64,000 bases of DNA from Paenibacillus xylanexedens (GTDB lineage Bacteria; Bacillota; Bacilli; Paenibacillales; Paenibacillaceae). The translations under genes were made by a program, and so were the position numbers. The DNA is taken from the NCBI RefSeq assembly GCF_007676705.1, contig NZ_VEBF01000001.1, positions 62,001 through 126,000 of the forward strand. The letters run 5' to 3'. Below the pieces are notes generated by a model. That model searched no databases, had not been told where the DNA came from, and saw only the letters and a program-made list of their open reading frames with translations. Within the stretch, counting starts at the first letter, position 1, and every line of letters begins with the position of its first letter. Shown one piece after another: positions 33,066 through 42,634 of this stretch.

Positions 33066-35360
33066 TCAAGATTCCCGTAGTACACCCCTGCGGCTTCGCA
33101 TTATTTCTCTGTACTTTCCCGGTGTAATGTCTTTGTATTTTCGATATACACGAATAAAGCTGTTCTCATGCTGATAACCCACCATCGTTGCGATCTCGGA
33201 AATTCTGTAATCCGTATCCAGCAATAGTTCACAGGCACGTTCCATCCGAAGTTTAGTGAAATATCCGTGGATGGTATCGCCCATTTCCTGCTTGAACAAC
33301 TGGCTTGCCAAACTGCTTCCGATCCCGGCATGCTCGGCAATCTCCTGAATGCTTACCGGGTCTTCCAGGTGGTTGTTCATAAATGCAATCATCTGTTGAC
33401 ACAGTATGAAATCCTTGCTGAGCATAAGACTACCGAACCAATCAGCCAAACCTTCGATCTGGCTTCGCAGCACTTCACAGACAGCCTCCAGATGCATGGT
33501 CCGCATATCCACCATTTCGAATCCACAGCCTTCTGTCTCGCGCTTCAGGCGAATACGTTCAAGTGTAGCTGCAACAGCTTCAAGAAAGGCCAACGCTGAT
33601 GACGGATGCCATTGCTCGTGCGTCATTCTAACGATTATCTTGTCAAAAGTCCTCAGGGCTTCTTCACCCCTACCTGCTTCGACGGTCTCCGTCAGTTGAG
33701 TCATGAATTCATGTTCTTCCAATGTGTTCTCGGTCGGTTGCAGACCCGAGATCTCGTCAAACGAAATAACTCGTTCATACCCCCGGTAGAATCTGTAATC
33801 CAGCGCACTCTCCGCCTCATGCATGGTTCGCTGAAGTCGCATGAATCCGTCGTGCCCCCCGCTTACGCCGCTCGACACCTGAAACTTGAGCAAGCGAGGA
33901 ATCATGCCAATCGTCTCTCGTATTGCTGTCGATACGCTCTTGCTACCGCCAGAATGAATCGGTTGCAGCATCACGAGCATCCGGTCTCTGCCCAGATCGG
34001 CTGATAACACCCGCCATTGTCCAGACAACAGTTCAGCTATGATATTACCAATGGCAAATTTCAGCAGGGAGTGATCTGACTTCGTAAAGCGCTCACACCA
34101 GGCCATATAATTGTCAATCGACAACATGGCAATAGAGAGTGGCTCATCGCTCCAATCCTTGAAATAACGGCACCATTTCTCGCCAATTTCCCGACCTCCT
34201 GTCATATGTCCGTTATAGATATCCGTCAGAAATTTGGATGAAGCTTCCGGAAGGGTCTGCCTGAGATGGATGGCCTGCTGAGCATGATCCGTTAGCAGTT
34301 CACCCGTTATTTTCTCCAGATCAATCTGCTCCGGATGGATTCTCTCCTGGTCGTATCCGCTGAGCAGTTGTCTCATGCGTCTTACCGGTCTAAAAGCAGC
34401 TGCATTGTAAACTGTGATCGTAACTGCTCCTGCTACAAGAGCCAACAAAGATACGATAAAAACAATATTGCGGATCTTCTGTGCATTAGCCAGGAGACTG
34501 TCTTGTGATATCACGGACAGATAGCGCCATCCGGTGTATGGTGAAATGGTCTGTGAAGCCAGTAAACGCTTACCTTCATGTTTAAACTCACCAAGCTTTT
34601 CACCATCCAATTGGGTGAGTACATGATTGACCGCTTCCTCTCCGACGGCATAATTGCCGAGATCATATAAAGGCTGGTTGTTGGTGTCGAGGATGAACCG
34701 ATGGCTGTCAAGGTCGGAGACGGATGAGAGCAGCATGTGCTCGAACATCTTCTCTGTCTTGAAATTAACTGCGATAATCCCTTTCAACTCGCCAGCGATC
34801 ATTATTTTTCGGTAAAGTGTAATTTGCGGCATGGACGCACCAGAAGATGTGGAAATCTCACGTTGTTTGACCAGCATGGGACGCTCTTCAAGTTCATCGG
34901 CAACGCTAACCCAATCCGAATCCGGGAAATTAACCTTGCTGGAGCTGTAGCCTTGTGGGAAGGCAACAACGCTCTCCCGATTCATATCAAAAATGTAAGC
35001 GCTCTTAATAAAGGACGTACTACTGATTAAGGTTTCCAGAAATTGTACCAGTTCCGTAATATTGCGGTATGATCCCTGTACTTCATTGGTGAGAAATCGG
35101 TATACATTACTGTTCAGTGCAATTTTCACCGCAATCTGATCACTTTCCCGGATCACTTCATCAATATCATTCATGCTGATACGCAGCATCTGGTGTTGCG
35201 GCTCACTTAATTCCTGCTGTAACACCGATTTGGAAGAATAATACGTCGTCATCCCCACCGCAATAATAATCATGAAGACAACAACAGTCAGAATCAGCAG
35301 CAGCCGGGTCTGGGTATTGGTGACATTGAATTTTAGCCACTTCAAGAAGGAAAGGGTCAC
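33066..35360 (-). CDS. Membrane-bound AraC-family regulator, YesS-like, 764 aa
   Basis: Two membrane helices (about 19-41 and 298-320) enclose an extracellular sensor domain; a cytoplasmic part follows, ending in a complete AraC double helix-turn-helix (VSIQEIAEHAGIGSSLASQLFKQEM and YRISEIATMVGYQHENSFIRVYRKY). B. subtilis YesS, with the same architecture, controls rhamnogalacturonan genes. It probably senses a pectin fragment outside the cell, perhaps via the binding lipoprotein, and activates this locus. The gene lies within the locus on the same strand, 87 bases after the two-domain GH105 gene. Confidence 0.9.
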   Translation of the reverse strand: MTLSFLKWLKFNVTNTQTRLLLILTVVVFMIIIAVGMTTYYSSKSVLQQELSEPQHQMLRISMNDIDEVIRESDQIAVKIALNSNVYRFLTNEVQGSYRNITELVQFLETLISSTSFIKSAYIFDMNRESVVAFPQGYSSSKVNFPDSDWVSVADELEERPMLVKQREISTSSGASMPQITLYRKIMIAGELKGIIAVNFKTEKMFEHMLLSSVSDLDSHRFILDTNNQPLYDLGNYAVGEEAVNHVLTQLDGEKLGEFKHEGKRLLASQTISPYTGWRYLSVISQDSLLANAQKIRNIVFIVSLLALVAGAVTITVYNAAAFRPVRRMRQLLSGYDQERIHPEQIDLEKITGELLTDHAQQAIHLRQTLPEASSKFLTDIYNGHMTGGREIGEKWCRYFKDWSDEPLSIAMLSIDNYMAWCERFTKSDHSLLKFAIGNIIAELLSGQWRVLSADLGRDRMLVMLQPIHSGGSKSVSTAIRETIGMIPRLLKFQVSSGVSGGHDGFMRLQRTMHEAESALDYRFYRGYERVISFDEISGLQPTENTLEEHEFMTQLTETVEAGRGEEALRTFDKIIVRMTHEQWHPSSALAFLEAVAATLERIRLKRETEGCGFEMVDMRTMHLEAVCEVLRSQIEGLADWFGSLMLSKDFILCQQMIAFMNNHLEDPVSIQEIAEHAGIGSSLASQLFKQEMGDTIHGYFTKLRMERACELLLDTDYRISEIATMVGYQHENSFIRVYRKYKDITPGKYREIMRSRRGVLRES

Positions 35361-35447
35361 AATTATCCCACCTCATATGCAATATACCGATATTATACCG
35401 TTCCCATATGCCCAATACGACCCGGTCCAACAGCCTATTTTCTCCCT

Positions 35448-37679
35448 CTAAAAAGATGATTTCTCCAATTTCTCCGGTGTTCCGACCCTTTCCGTAGCGA
35501 AAACCGGCGTGTTTGTCTGCCATTCTTGCATGGAAATAGTTTCAAGCCCAGCAAGAAGTACAATGCCGATCCCATGGGTATCATTCAGATTCCAACCCAG
35601 TTCATGCTTGTAATAGTGATTCGTGAAGGAGTAACTGGAGCCACGACATACGCCGTATACATTGCCTCTTTTATCAATTGTGCGCTCCGAAAGCCCCTTC
35701 CACCCTTGATACGCCGCTTGAGCATAGGGTTTCGGATCCAAAAGCCAGCCCTTTCGCACCCCTCGGGCATACGCATAGATGAACATGGAGGTACAGGATG
35801 TTTCCTCATACGACTCCGGGTCCGTTAATACCTGATGCCACAGTCCGTTTCTGCCCTGCAATGCCAAGTACCCTTCACACAATTCCCTGTAGAACTGAAT
35901 GAGAACTGTATAGGATGGATGCTCTTGAGGAAGGGCCGTCAGCAGCTCCGATATGGAGAACAACACCCAGCCGTTGCCTCGGCCCCACGGGGTCCGTGTT
36001 GGCTCACCTCGCTCCACATCGAATACATGGGACATGATTTGACGCTCTGGAATATACAGATACTTTTTATACAAAAGAACCTGTCTTGCCGCTTCATCCA
36101 GCAGCTTATCGTCACCCGACCATTCGGCGTATCTACACAGGAACGGGATGCTCATATACAGATCATCACACCACATCGTGTTATCCATTGATCTGGAGAC
36201 ACCAATCTTGCGGTATAAAGTGCCATCTTCCAGACGGGACTGTTGATGCAAAATATAGTCAGCGATATGAGCTGCCGTCTCTGAAACGCCGTCCAACTTG
36301 CGTACCCGATCGGCAAGCAGCATGGTGGCGCCGAAAGATCCACAGTCGTCCAGGCTGTCGATATGGGAGAGCTGATTATTCAGCCCAGCTGCACCATAAC
36401 GCTCTCTGTCCCATAAGGAGTAGCTGAAACGTGAAGAGGCAAATTCAATGTGATTCAGCACGTAATCTCGAATATCCGATCGTTGACCCGCTTTGCCAAG
36501 CTGAAGCAATCCGTATAACGTGACGCCAAGGGGATAGTTCCATCGGCCGTACCATTCATTTTCCAGAAATGGACGTACCTCTCCGTCTGGCAACTCTGTT
36601 CGCCAGTATACGTTTTCACCTGTTCCGCTACGAGCAGTCCGCTTCATCTTCTGGCAGGAAGCCAGATCAATCTCCTGTTCCGCTTGAAAAGAACCCAGGT
36701 ACAGCCACTTGCCTCTGTGCCCTTTCACATCCAGTGCGGGTGTCAACATCTCATCTGTAGTTGTGTCCATACGGAATCCCCAATCCCGGTCTCCACATAC
36801 ACAGTTCGCTGTCAGATCTTGCACGGCAGCAGACAATGGCAGTTCGAAGCGAAAGCGTCCGGCCTGCTCTTGATGGAATACCACCTTGCCCTCCACCGAG
36901 AATTCAATCGGGCTGTAAGCCTCACCAGAGATTAGCACAGTCTCCTTGCCACATTTCGTACCACTTATCTTCGTCCATGCATATGCAGACATGCCACTGG
37001 TCAGTCCATACATCCGTGCCAACTGTCCATAAGGCGATGCCTTCTCGGGGGCTTCCTCCCGAGGCAACCAGTTAACGCCAGTGGCCTTCTCTCGCATGGG
37101 GCCAGAAGGAATTTCCGACAACGGAAAATCCAACGGCTCGCTGTAGAGCCAGCCTTCTTCCCCATCTCGTTCGAGCGAAGGCACAATGAAGTGAAGTGGT
37201 TTGTTCTTCCGGGAACCAGTGCCAAACTGCCCACCTATCCCATTTTCGCCTGATTTGAATTCAAGAACGAAATGATTCCAGCCTCTGACCAGCCCACATT
37301 TCAGTTTCAGAACAGGAATCGCTGGATATTCCTCTTCAGGTGCAGAACCATAGATCAGCACGCCATTATGATATAGCCTAACAGGTCCGAAGCAGGTGAT
37401 ATGAAAAACAAATTCCTGATCACTGTTACTCCACAGTTTGGCCCATGCATAGACCTGTTGTCCTCTCTGCATGTCGGGGAATAGTTCCTCCAATGGAAAA
37501 TCATAGCGGTGATCATCGGACTTGCGTACAAGTCCTGGCCTACTCACTCTGTAGACCGGGGGATGCGGAGGATTGGCTCCAATATACCTTCCTGCAATGC
37601 TCATCAGGGCGTGCATAACGTCTTCACCACTGTGATAAGCCACGCTCTCCTCCGGTTCAAAATACACAGGTCTGCTCAT
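35448..37679 (-). CDS. Two-domain GH105-family protein with N-terminal beta-sandwich, 743 aa
   Basis: The C-terminal 370 residues form a GH105 barrel with MWCDDLYMSIPFL (catalytic Asp region; D-D in place of L-D-G) and TPWGRGNGWVLFSISELL. The first 370 residues are beta-rich (VYAWAKLWSNSDQEFVFHITCFGPVRLYHNGVLIYGS), like a carbohydrate-binding or PA14-like sandwich. Ordinary GH105 proteins are about 380 residues, so this one is doubled in length. No signal peptide. ATG at 37679 overlaps the oxidoreductase stop region and follows GGGAGGGAG. Probably removes unsaturated uronic acid from bulkier oligosaccharides. Confidence 0.85.
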   Translation of the reverse strand: MSRPVYFEPEESVAYHSGEDVMHALMSIAGRYIGANPPHPPVYRVSRPGLVRKSDDHRYDFPLEELFPDMQRGQQVYAWAKLWSNSDQEFVFHITCFGPVRLYHNGVLIYGSAPEEEYPAIPVLKLKCGLVRGWNHFVLEFKSGENGIGGQFGTGSRKNKPLHFIVPSLERDGEEGWLYSEPLDFPLSEIPSGPMREKATGVNWLPREEAPEKASPYGQLARMYGLTSGMSAYAWTKISGTKCGKETVLISGEAYSPIEFSVEGKVVFHQEQAGRFRFELPLSAAVQDLTANCVCGDRDWGFRMDTTTDEMLTPALDVKGHRGKWLYLGSFQAEQEIDLASCQKMKRTARSGTGENVYWRTELPDGEVRPFLENEWYGRWNYPLGVTLYGLLQLGKAGQRSDIRDYVLNHIEFASSRFSYSLWDRERYGAAGLNNQLSHIDSLDDCGSFGATMLLADRVRKLDGVSETAAHIADYILHQQSRLEDGTLYRKIGVSRSMDNTMWCDDLYMSIPFLCRYAEWSGDDKLLDEAARQVLLYKKYLYIPERQIMSHVFDVERGEPTRTPWGRGNGWVLFSISELLTALPQEHPSYTVLIQFYRELCEGYLALQGRNGLWHQVLTDPESYEETSCTSMFIYAYARGVRKGWLLDPKPYAQAAYQGWKGLSERTIDKRGNVYGVCRGSSYSFTNHYYKHELGWNLNDTHGIGIVLLAGLETISMQEWQTNTPVFATERVGTPEKLEKSSF

Positions 37680-37680
37680 G

Positions 37681-39009
37681 TCACTTCTCCCTCCCTTTGT
37701 GCGTGGGCACTCTGCTGTTCCAACCACCCAGCACTTCGTCTATGGAAATAGGCCGATGCTCTTCCACAGATCGCCACACTGCTTCTCCAGCGGCAACGGA
37801 ATAAGCGCCGTCTTCAGCACCAGACAGAATTCGGTAAGGGCGTCTCTTATCTTCGCCGAGGAAAATATCCTCCAGCAGCAGTGGATCTCCTCCTCCATGT
37901 CCGCCTTCACGATGAACAACATGGATCGTTTCTTTTGAACCAAAGAGCGGAAAGTAATCGATCGTCTGGACGGGTGTGGGAAAAGGCGTCCGGGCCGGCA
38001 TGTGATACTCCAATGTTTCTAGCCTGCCCTTCGTGCCATTCACGGCCAACCGGTACCCTTCGTATGGAAGGGAGAAATTGACTGAATAACTCATCAGCGC
38101 GCCGCCGCTATATTTCACGGTTGCGGCATACGTGTCTTCAATCTCAATGGTGGAATCGAAGATACACTGGTCGGGACGGTATGAAGTGTACGGAAACTCC
38201 TGCTGGCTTGCTGTACCGAGTTGGTTCAGATGGTCATCCGGTACCCGGATCTGACGACTGCGGGACGTCCAGCGGGAATAATAGGCGCAATCTTCTGAGA
38301 CATGGCATGTACGGCAATGTCTTCCGTCCTCCTGTGCCGGATTCCATTCGCCTTCAGCCCCGTAATAGTTCAGTGCTCCATAGGCAAAAACTTCAACTGG
38401 CTTTTGATTGATCCACCACTGGACCAGATCAAAGTGGTGGGTACTTTTATGGACAGACAGACCTCCCGAGAATACCCGTTCACGGTTCCACCGTTTAAAA
38501 TAACTGGAGCCGTGATGGGTATCGATATACCAGTTAAGGTCGATGGAAGTGACGCGACCGAGTTTCCCCTCCTGAATCAATTCCTTGATGCGCATGTGGA
38601 TCGGCATATACCGATAATTGAACGTTACGATGACGTTGCCCTTACTCCTTGCTTCTGCTTCAAGAATGCGCCTGGCATCAGCGCCTGTAGTCGTCATCGG
38701 CTTTTCGGTGATAACATCGAGATCCCGCTCCAACGCGGCAACAATATAGTGGGCATGAGTATCGTCCCTGCCAGCCACGATGATACAGTCAGGCCGAGTC
38801 TCATCGACCATGACCCCGAAATCCGAAGCGCCATATACCGCTACTTCTGTGTGCTCAGGAAAACGGGCGCGATAGACTTCAAACCGTACAGGATCGGTAT
38901 CCAGCAGAGCGACAACCTCTGAATTATGAGAGAACAGCTCATGAATTGGTTTTGCAAATTGTCCCAATGCTCTGCCGCTGACCCCACATAGGGCATATCT
39001 TTTTTTCAT
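37681..39009 (-). CDS. Gfo/Idh/MocA-family oxidoreductase (YteT-like), 442 aa
   Basis: N-terminal Rossmann fold (YALCGVSGRALGQF), the family EKP motif (VITEKPMTT) and the late His pair STHHFDL. An inserted Cys/His cluster, RHCRTCHVSEDCAYY, could bind metal. It would use NAD(P) to oxidise or reduce a sugar derivative. In B. subtilis YteT has the same place in a rhamnogalacturonan cluster. Start ATG 39009 overlaps the solute-binding protein stop (ATGA). Specific substrate unknown. Confidence 0.87.
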   Translation of the reverse strand: MKKRYALCGVSGRALGQFAKPIHELFSHNSEVVALLDTDPVRFEVYRARFPEHTEVAVYGASDFGVMVDETRPDCIIVAGRDDTHAHYIVAALERDLDVITEKPMTTTGADARRILEAEARSKGNVIVTFNYRYMPIHMRIKELIQEGKLGRVTSIDLNWYIDTHHGSSYFKRWNRERVFSGGLSVHKSTHHFDLVQWWINQKPVEVFAYGALNYYGAEGEWNPAQEDGRHCRTCHVSEDCAYYSRWTSRSRQIRVPDDHLNQLGTASQQEFPYTSYRPDQCIFDSTIEIEDTYAATVKYSGGALMSYSVNFSLPYEGYRLAVNGTKGRLETLEYHMPARTPFPTPVQTIDYFPLFGSKETIHVVHREGGHGGGDPLLLEDIFLGEDKRRPYRILSGAEDGAYSVAAGEAVWRSVEEHRPISIDEVLGGWNSRVPTHKGREK

Positions 39010-40544
39010 TTTCTCACCTTCTCATACCATTCCTGTACACGCTGGGTGACCACTTCGCCCCCGGAAGTATTCCATTTCTTCACATATTCATCATAAGCCT
39101 CGATCGGCAGCTCACCGATGACGATCTTGGTCAATACCTCTTGAAACAGCTTGTGGGATTGAATATCAGGAAAGCCTTCATACACAGAGGCTGGCAGACC
39201 GTCACCTGCAATTTGCCGTGCATCGGCAGTACTGACTTCGAACATGTCTTTGACCATTTGCTGCTGATCTTCTGGATATGTCTCTTCAATTCGCTTATTC
39301 ATGTCTTCTGCTGTAGTGAGATTCTTCATACCCAAGGCAAGCGGTTTGTTGTCAGCAGGTGGAAGAATGACTTTGCGTCCATCCTTGACTTCATGCTGCT
39401 CACCTTCAAGACCAAAGCGACCAAACTCATCATTTTCAGGATTATAGAAGAAGTCCAGCAGCTTCAGCGCATTTGGCGCATTATCCTGTTTGGTGGCTGG
39501 GATCATCCATTCCGGTTCACCCATGCTTTTCTGGGTGACAAAAGCTTCGAACCCTTCGGCTTTGGGCAACGGCATTGCCGCAATATAGGCATCTGGAGCC
39601 TGGGTCAGCATCGCATTGTACCGATCTCGCACATTTGCAGGCAAATGGTACCAGCTGCCTACGAGGTTGTTATTGATTTTGGCTTGCCACACTTCTCCTT
39701 TGTTCAGGAAGGTTTCATTGTCCAGCAGTTTTTCCACATATAACTTGCGAATGAACTTGATTGCTTCCCGCATATTGTCGGTAGTCCCTGCGTACTGAAT
39801 CTTTCCATCGTATTCATCCCATTCGGGATACCCTTCCCACATCGCTACCCCGTACATCGCAAACAAATGGTCCATCCATCTGCCGAATTCCCTACCACTT
39901 GTTGGCAGTTCATCCGGTTTGCCGTTGCCATTCGGGTCCTTGTCACGGAAAGCTGTGAGTAGCTCCACATAATCATCAGTGGTCTTTGGCATCTCCATGC
40001 CCACCTTATCCACCCAATCCTGACGAATTAACGGTGCACGTTCAGGCACAAGGAATACCTTGGGCACATAATAGATTTTGCCATCAGGGGAAGCAGAGCG
40101 AACGATATCCCAAGCTTCCTGAGGAATACTCTCCCACACATGCGGTGCATATTCAGGCAGCAGTTCATCCAGTGGTAACGCGCCTCCCTGCTGAATCAGT
40201 GTCTGCTCAATACCTCCAATCGGACGCAGGATATCTGGCAGTTCATCCGAGGCAATCATCAGGTTCAAGTATTCGGATGGCTCCGAACCTGGAGGGGTTG
40301 TAATGAGTTCATACTGGACTCCCGTCTGTTCGGCGATGTATTTTACATGCGGATTATCCGCAGTTGGCAAGCTGCCAACGCCCATATGGCTTTTGAATAC
40401 TTTGACTTTTGCAGCTCCACCACTACCTTCGCCGTTACCAACGTCATTTCCGGAATTTGTAGTCGCTGAGCCACAACCAGCGACCAACAGCATGGCTAGA
40501 CTGAGCATTAGCGGCATCATCTTGCGGGTCAGTCGTTTTCTCAT
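39006..40544 (-). CDS. Extracellular solute-binding lipoprotein, LplA/YtcQ type, 512 aa
   Basis: Signal peptide with lipobox VAGC (Cys24), then a Gly/Ser/Asn linker and a large type-2 binding fold. It would capture pectin-derived oligosaccharides for the permeases encoded just upstream. Family traits: GVQYELITTPPGSEPSEYLNLMIASDELPDIL and the C-terminal IGELPIEAYDEYVKKWNTSGGEVVTQRVQEWYEKV. No ATPase gene is in the locus; relatives borrow the shared MsmX ATPase. ATG at 40544 follows AGGGGGAT. Confidence 0.9.
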   Translation of the reverse strand: MRKRLTRKMMPLMLSLAMLLVAGCGSATTNSGNDVGNGEGSGGAAKVKVFKSHMGVGSLPTADNPHVKYIAEQTGVQYELITTPPGSEPSEYLNLMIASDELPDILRPIGGIEQTLIQQGGALPLDELLPEYAPHVWESIPQEAWDIVRSASPDGKIYYVPKVFLVPERAPLIRQDWVDKVGMEMPKTTDDYVELLTAFRDKDPNGNGKPDELPTSGREFGRWMDHLFAMYGVAMWEGYPEWDEYDGKIQYAGTTDNMREAIKFIRKLYVEKLLDNETFLNKGEVWQAKINNNLVGSWYHLPANVRDRYNAMLTQAPDAYIAAMPLPKAEGFEAFVTQKSMGEPEWMIPATKQDNAPNALKLLDFFYNPENDEFGRFGLEGEQHEVKDGRKVILPPADNKPLALGMKNLTTAEDMNKRIEETYPEDQQQMVKDMFEVSTADARQIAGDGLPASVYEGFPDIQSHKLFQEVLTKIVIGELPIEAYDEYVKKWNTSGGEVVTQRVQEWYEKVRK

Positions 40545-40567
40545 GAAATCATCCCCCTGAACATGGT

Positions 40568-41440
40568 TTATTCTTTCAGTGATCCGAGCAATGAACCTTT
40601 CACAAAATACTTCTGTAGATAAGGATACACCAAAATAATGGGAACGCTTGCAAAAAGTATCGTCGCTGCCTTTAACGTGGTTGTATTGAAGTTGTAATCC
40701 CCAAGAAACATATTTACCTGGGCCAGTTCCTCCGGGCTGGTTAAATACGCTCGCAGCTTCATCTGTAAAGGCCAGAGCCCTGGATCACGTAGAAACAGTA
40801 CCGCCCGCTGGAACGTGTTCCAGTATCCCACCGCATAGAACAGACTGACCGTAGCCAGAACCGGCTTGGATAGCGGCAAATAAATCTGAAACAGAATCCG
40901 GAAGTCATGGCAACCGTCGATTCGGGCCGTGTCATCAAGTTCTTTGGGCAAGCTCATGAAAAAGGTACGCAGAATGACCATATTAAATGTGCCAATTACA
41001 CCAGGAATGATCAAGGACCAGATAGAATTCATCATGCCCAGCTCCCTTACCGTCAGGAAGAACGGGATCATCGGTGCATTGAAAATCATCGTAATTACGA
41101 TGCCCAGCATCACTTGTTTGCGGATCATGAATTCTCTGCGCGATAACGGAAAAGCGGTCAACACTGAAAATAACATACTAAGCGCAGTACCCACTACCGT
41201 AATGAATACGGTTACACCAAACGATTGCCATAAGCCCGAGCTTTGTAGAATGTGTTTCCATGACGCGAAAGTAAAGCCGACGGGCCACAGAAATACTTCT
41301 TTGGAGTCTGCCGCAACCGGCGAACTCAGGGAAACCGCAAGCAGATGCAGCAAAGGAAGGAGCATCGTAAAGGCCGCAAGCGTCAGGAAAATGTAGTTGG
41401 CGGTTTGGAACAGCTTTTCTCCAATCGTCTGCTTGATCAT
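40568..41440 (-). CDS. Carbohydrate ABC permease, LplC/YtcP type, 290 aa
   Basis: Six membrane segments and the binding-protein-dependent permease loop (EAA-like motif: ELDDTARIDGCHDFRILFQIYLPLSKPVLATVSLFYAVGYWN). The start, ATG 41440, overlaps the stop of the partner permease (TAATG); a GTG two codons earlier is possible. The C-terminus ends KYFVKGSLLGSLKE, as in this family. Works as a heterodimer with the LplB-type subunit. Confidence 0.92.
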   Translation of the reverse strand: MIKQTIGEKLFQTANYIFLTLAAFTMLLPLLHLLAVSLSSPVAADSKEVFLWPVGFTFASWKHILQSSGLWQSFGVTVFITVVGTALSMLFSVLTAFPLSRREFMIRKQVMLGIVITMIFNAPMIPFFLTVRELGMMNSIWSLIIPGVIGTFNMVILRTFFMSLPKELDDTARIDGCHDFRILFQIYLPLSKPVLATVSLFYAVGYWNTFQRAVLFLRDPGLWPLQMKLRAYLTSPEELAQVNMFLGDYNFNTTTLKAATILFASVPIILVYPYLQKYFVKGSLLGSLKE

Positions 41441-42399
41441 TACCACAACCCCTCTCCTGATTTTCTCGCAAGCCGATTGAAGACCCAGAGCAGAATGAAG
41501 CCAATCACCGACTGAAATAGACCAATCGCTGTTGTTACGCTATATTGCCCTTGCAGGACACCAGAGCGGTATACATACGTTTCAATGATATCCCCTACCG
41601 AGTAGGTCATCGGTGTCAGCAGGTTGTAGATCTGATCAAAGCCAAGTTCCAGGAAATTGCCGATATTCAGCAGGAACAGGGTTAAGATCGTCGGGAACAA
41701 CGCAGGCAATGTAATGTAGATCGTCTGTTTCCAGCGATTTGCTCCGTCCATCACTGCCGCTTCATATTGCGTGGGGTCAATGCCACTTACCGCAGCGAGG
41801 TATATAATCGTTCCCCAACCTACCTCTTTCCAGATAGAGGACAGGACGACAATAGGTCGAAAATATTGCTCCTGCTGCATATACAGGATCGGCTCGAACC
41901 CGAACCATCCACGGACAGCGTTTACAAAACCACCTGAGGCTAGCACCTCAAACACGATCCCCCCGACAACGACCCAAGAGAGAAAATGAGGCAGATAAAA
42001 CAGACTCTGCAAAAAGCGTTTGGCAAGCATTTTTCTCACTTCGTTGAACAATAGCGCTAGCAGGATCGGAGCAGGAAATCCGATCACCAGTTTGTATAAG
42101 GCAATCAGAGCTGTGTTCCGAAGCACATGATAGAAATCTTGATACGTAAAAATAAACTTGAAGTTATCCAGGCCAACCCATGGGCTGCTCCATATGCCTT
42201 TCATAATCTGAAAGTTCTGAAATGCGATCACGCTTCCGCCCAGTGGAATGTACTTGAAAATAATATAGAACAAAATGCCGGGCAGGATCATGACATACAA
42301 CATCCAGTGTTTTCGAATGTTACGCAGATAACTTGGTTTGACGGGTTTGTTGACTGTAACCCCGGGTTGCAACGTTGATGTTTCCGACAGCTCAGCCAT
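41440..42399 (-). CDS. Carbohydrate ABC permease, LplB/YteP type, 319 aa
   Basis: Six membrane segments with the conserved start YLRNIRKHWMLYVMILPGILFYIIFKYIPLGG and EAA loop IDPTQYEAAVMDGANRWKQTIYITLPALFPTI. First gene of the locus. ATG at 42399 has AAAGGGGGC eleven bases upstream; the frame extends 20 codons further but without a ribosome site. Together with the LplC-type subunit it imports oligosaccharides across the membrane. Confidence 0.92.
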   Translation of the reverse strand: MAELSETSTLQPGVTVNKPVKPSYLRNIRKHWMLYVMILPGILFYIIFKYIPLGGSVIAFQNFQIMKGIWSSPWVGLDNFKFIFTYQDFYHVLRNTALIALYKLVIGFPAPILLALLFNEVRKMLAKRFLQSLFYLPHFLSWVVVGGIVFEVLASGGFVNAVRGWFGFEPILYMQQEQYFRPIVVLSSIWKEVGWGTIIYLAAVSGIDPTQYEAAVMDGANRWKQTIYITLPALFPTILTLFLLNIGNFLELGFDQIYNLLTPMTYSVGDIIETYVYRSGVLQGQYSVTTAIGLFQSVIGFILLWVFNRLARKSGEGLW

Positions 42400-42586
42400 A
42401 CGATCGCGGGCCCCCTTTAACAGAATGATGGTGAGTGACGAGCAGGCTCCTCTGTTCACATGTTAAGGGAGAGCGGGGTCAGCAACAATCGTTCAATCAG
42501 CCATAGCATGAGCCAATCGCTTGCGTGACGCGGGTTTGCAGGATCGGTTCATTCACTGGCGGAATGGTTGGTACTACTTTGGCAAC

Positions 42587-42612
42587 AAAAAAAGCCGCCA
42601 TAGGCGACTTTT
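42587..42612 (-). terminator. Terminator of the GTCGCC/GGCGGC family (copy 3), after murB
   Basis: Minus strand AAAAGTCGCC-TAT-GGCGGCTTTTTTT. It separates murB from the downstream permease locus. Confidence 0.87.
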
Positions 42613-42634
42613 AAGTAGTTCATCGTTCTTTCAG

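Noticed and set aside
38302..38922. 206-codon plus-strand frame opposite the Gfo/Idh/MocA gene
   Set aside because: The opposite strand has clear EKP and Rossmann motifs; this frame has no family match that I can see.
42400..42586. Catabolite-repression (cre) site before the pectin locus
   Set aside because: No sequence close to TGNAANCGNTNNCA was found in the upstream region.
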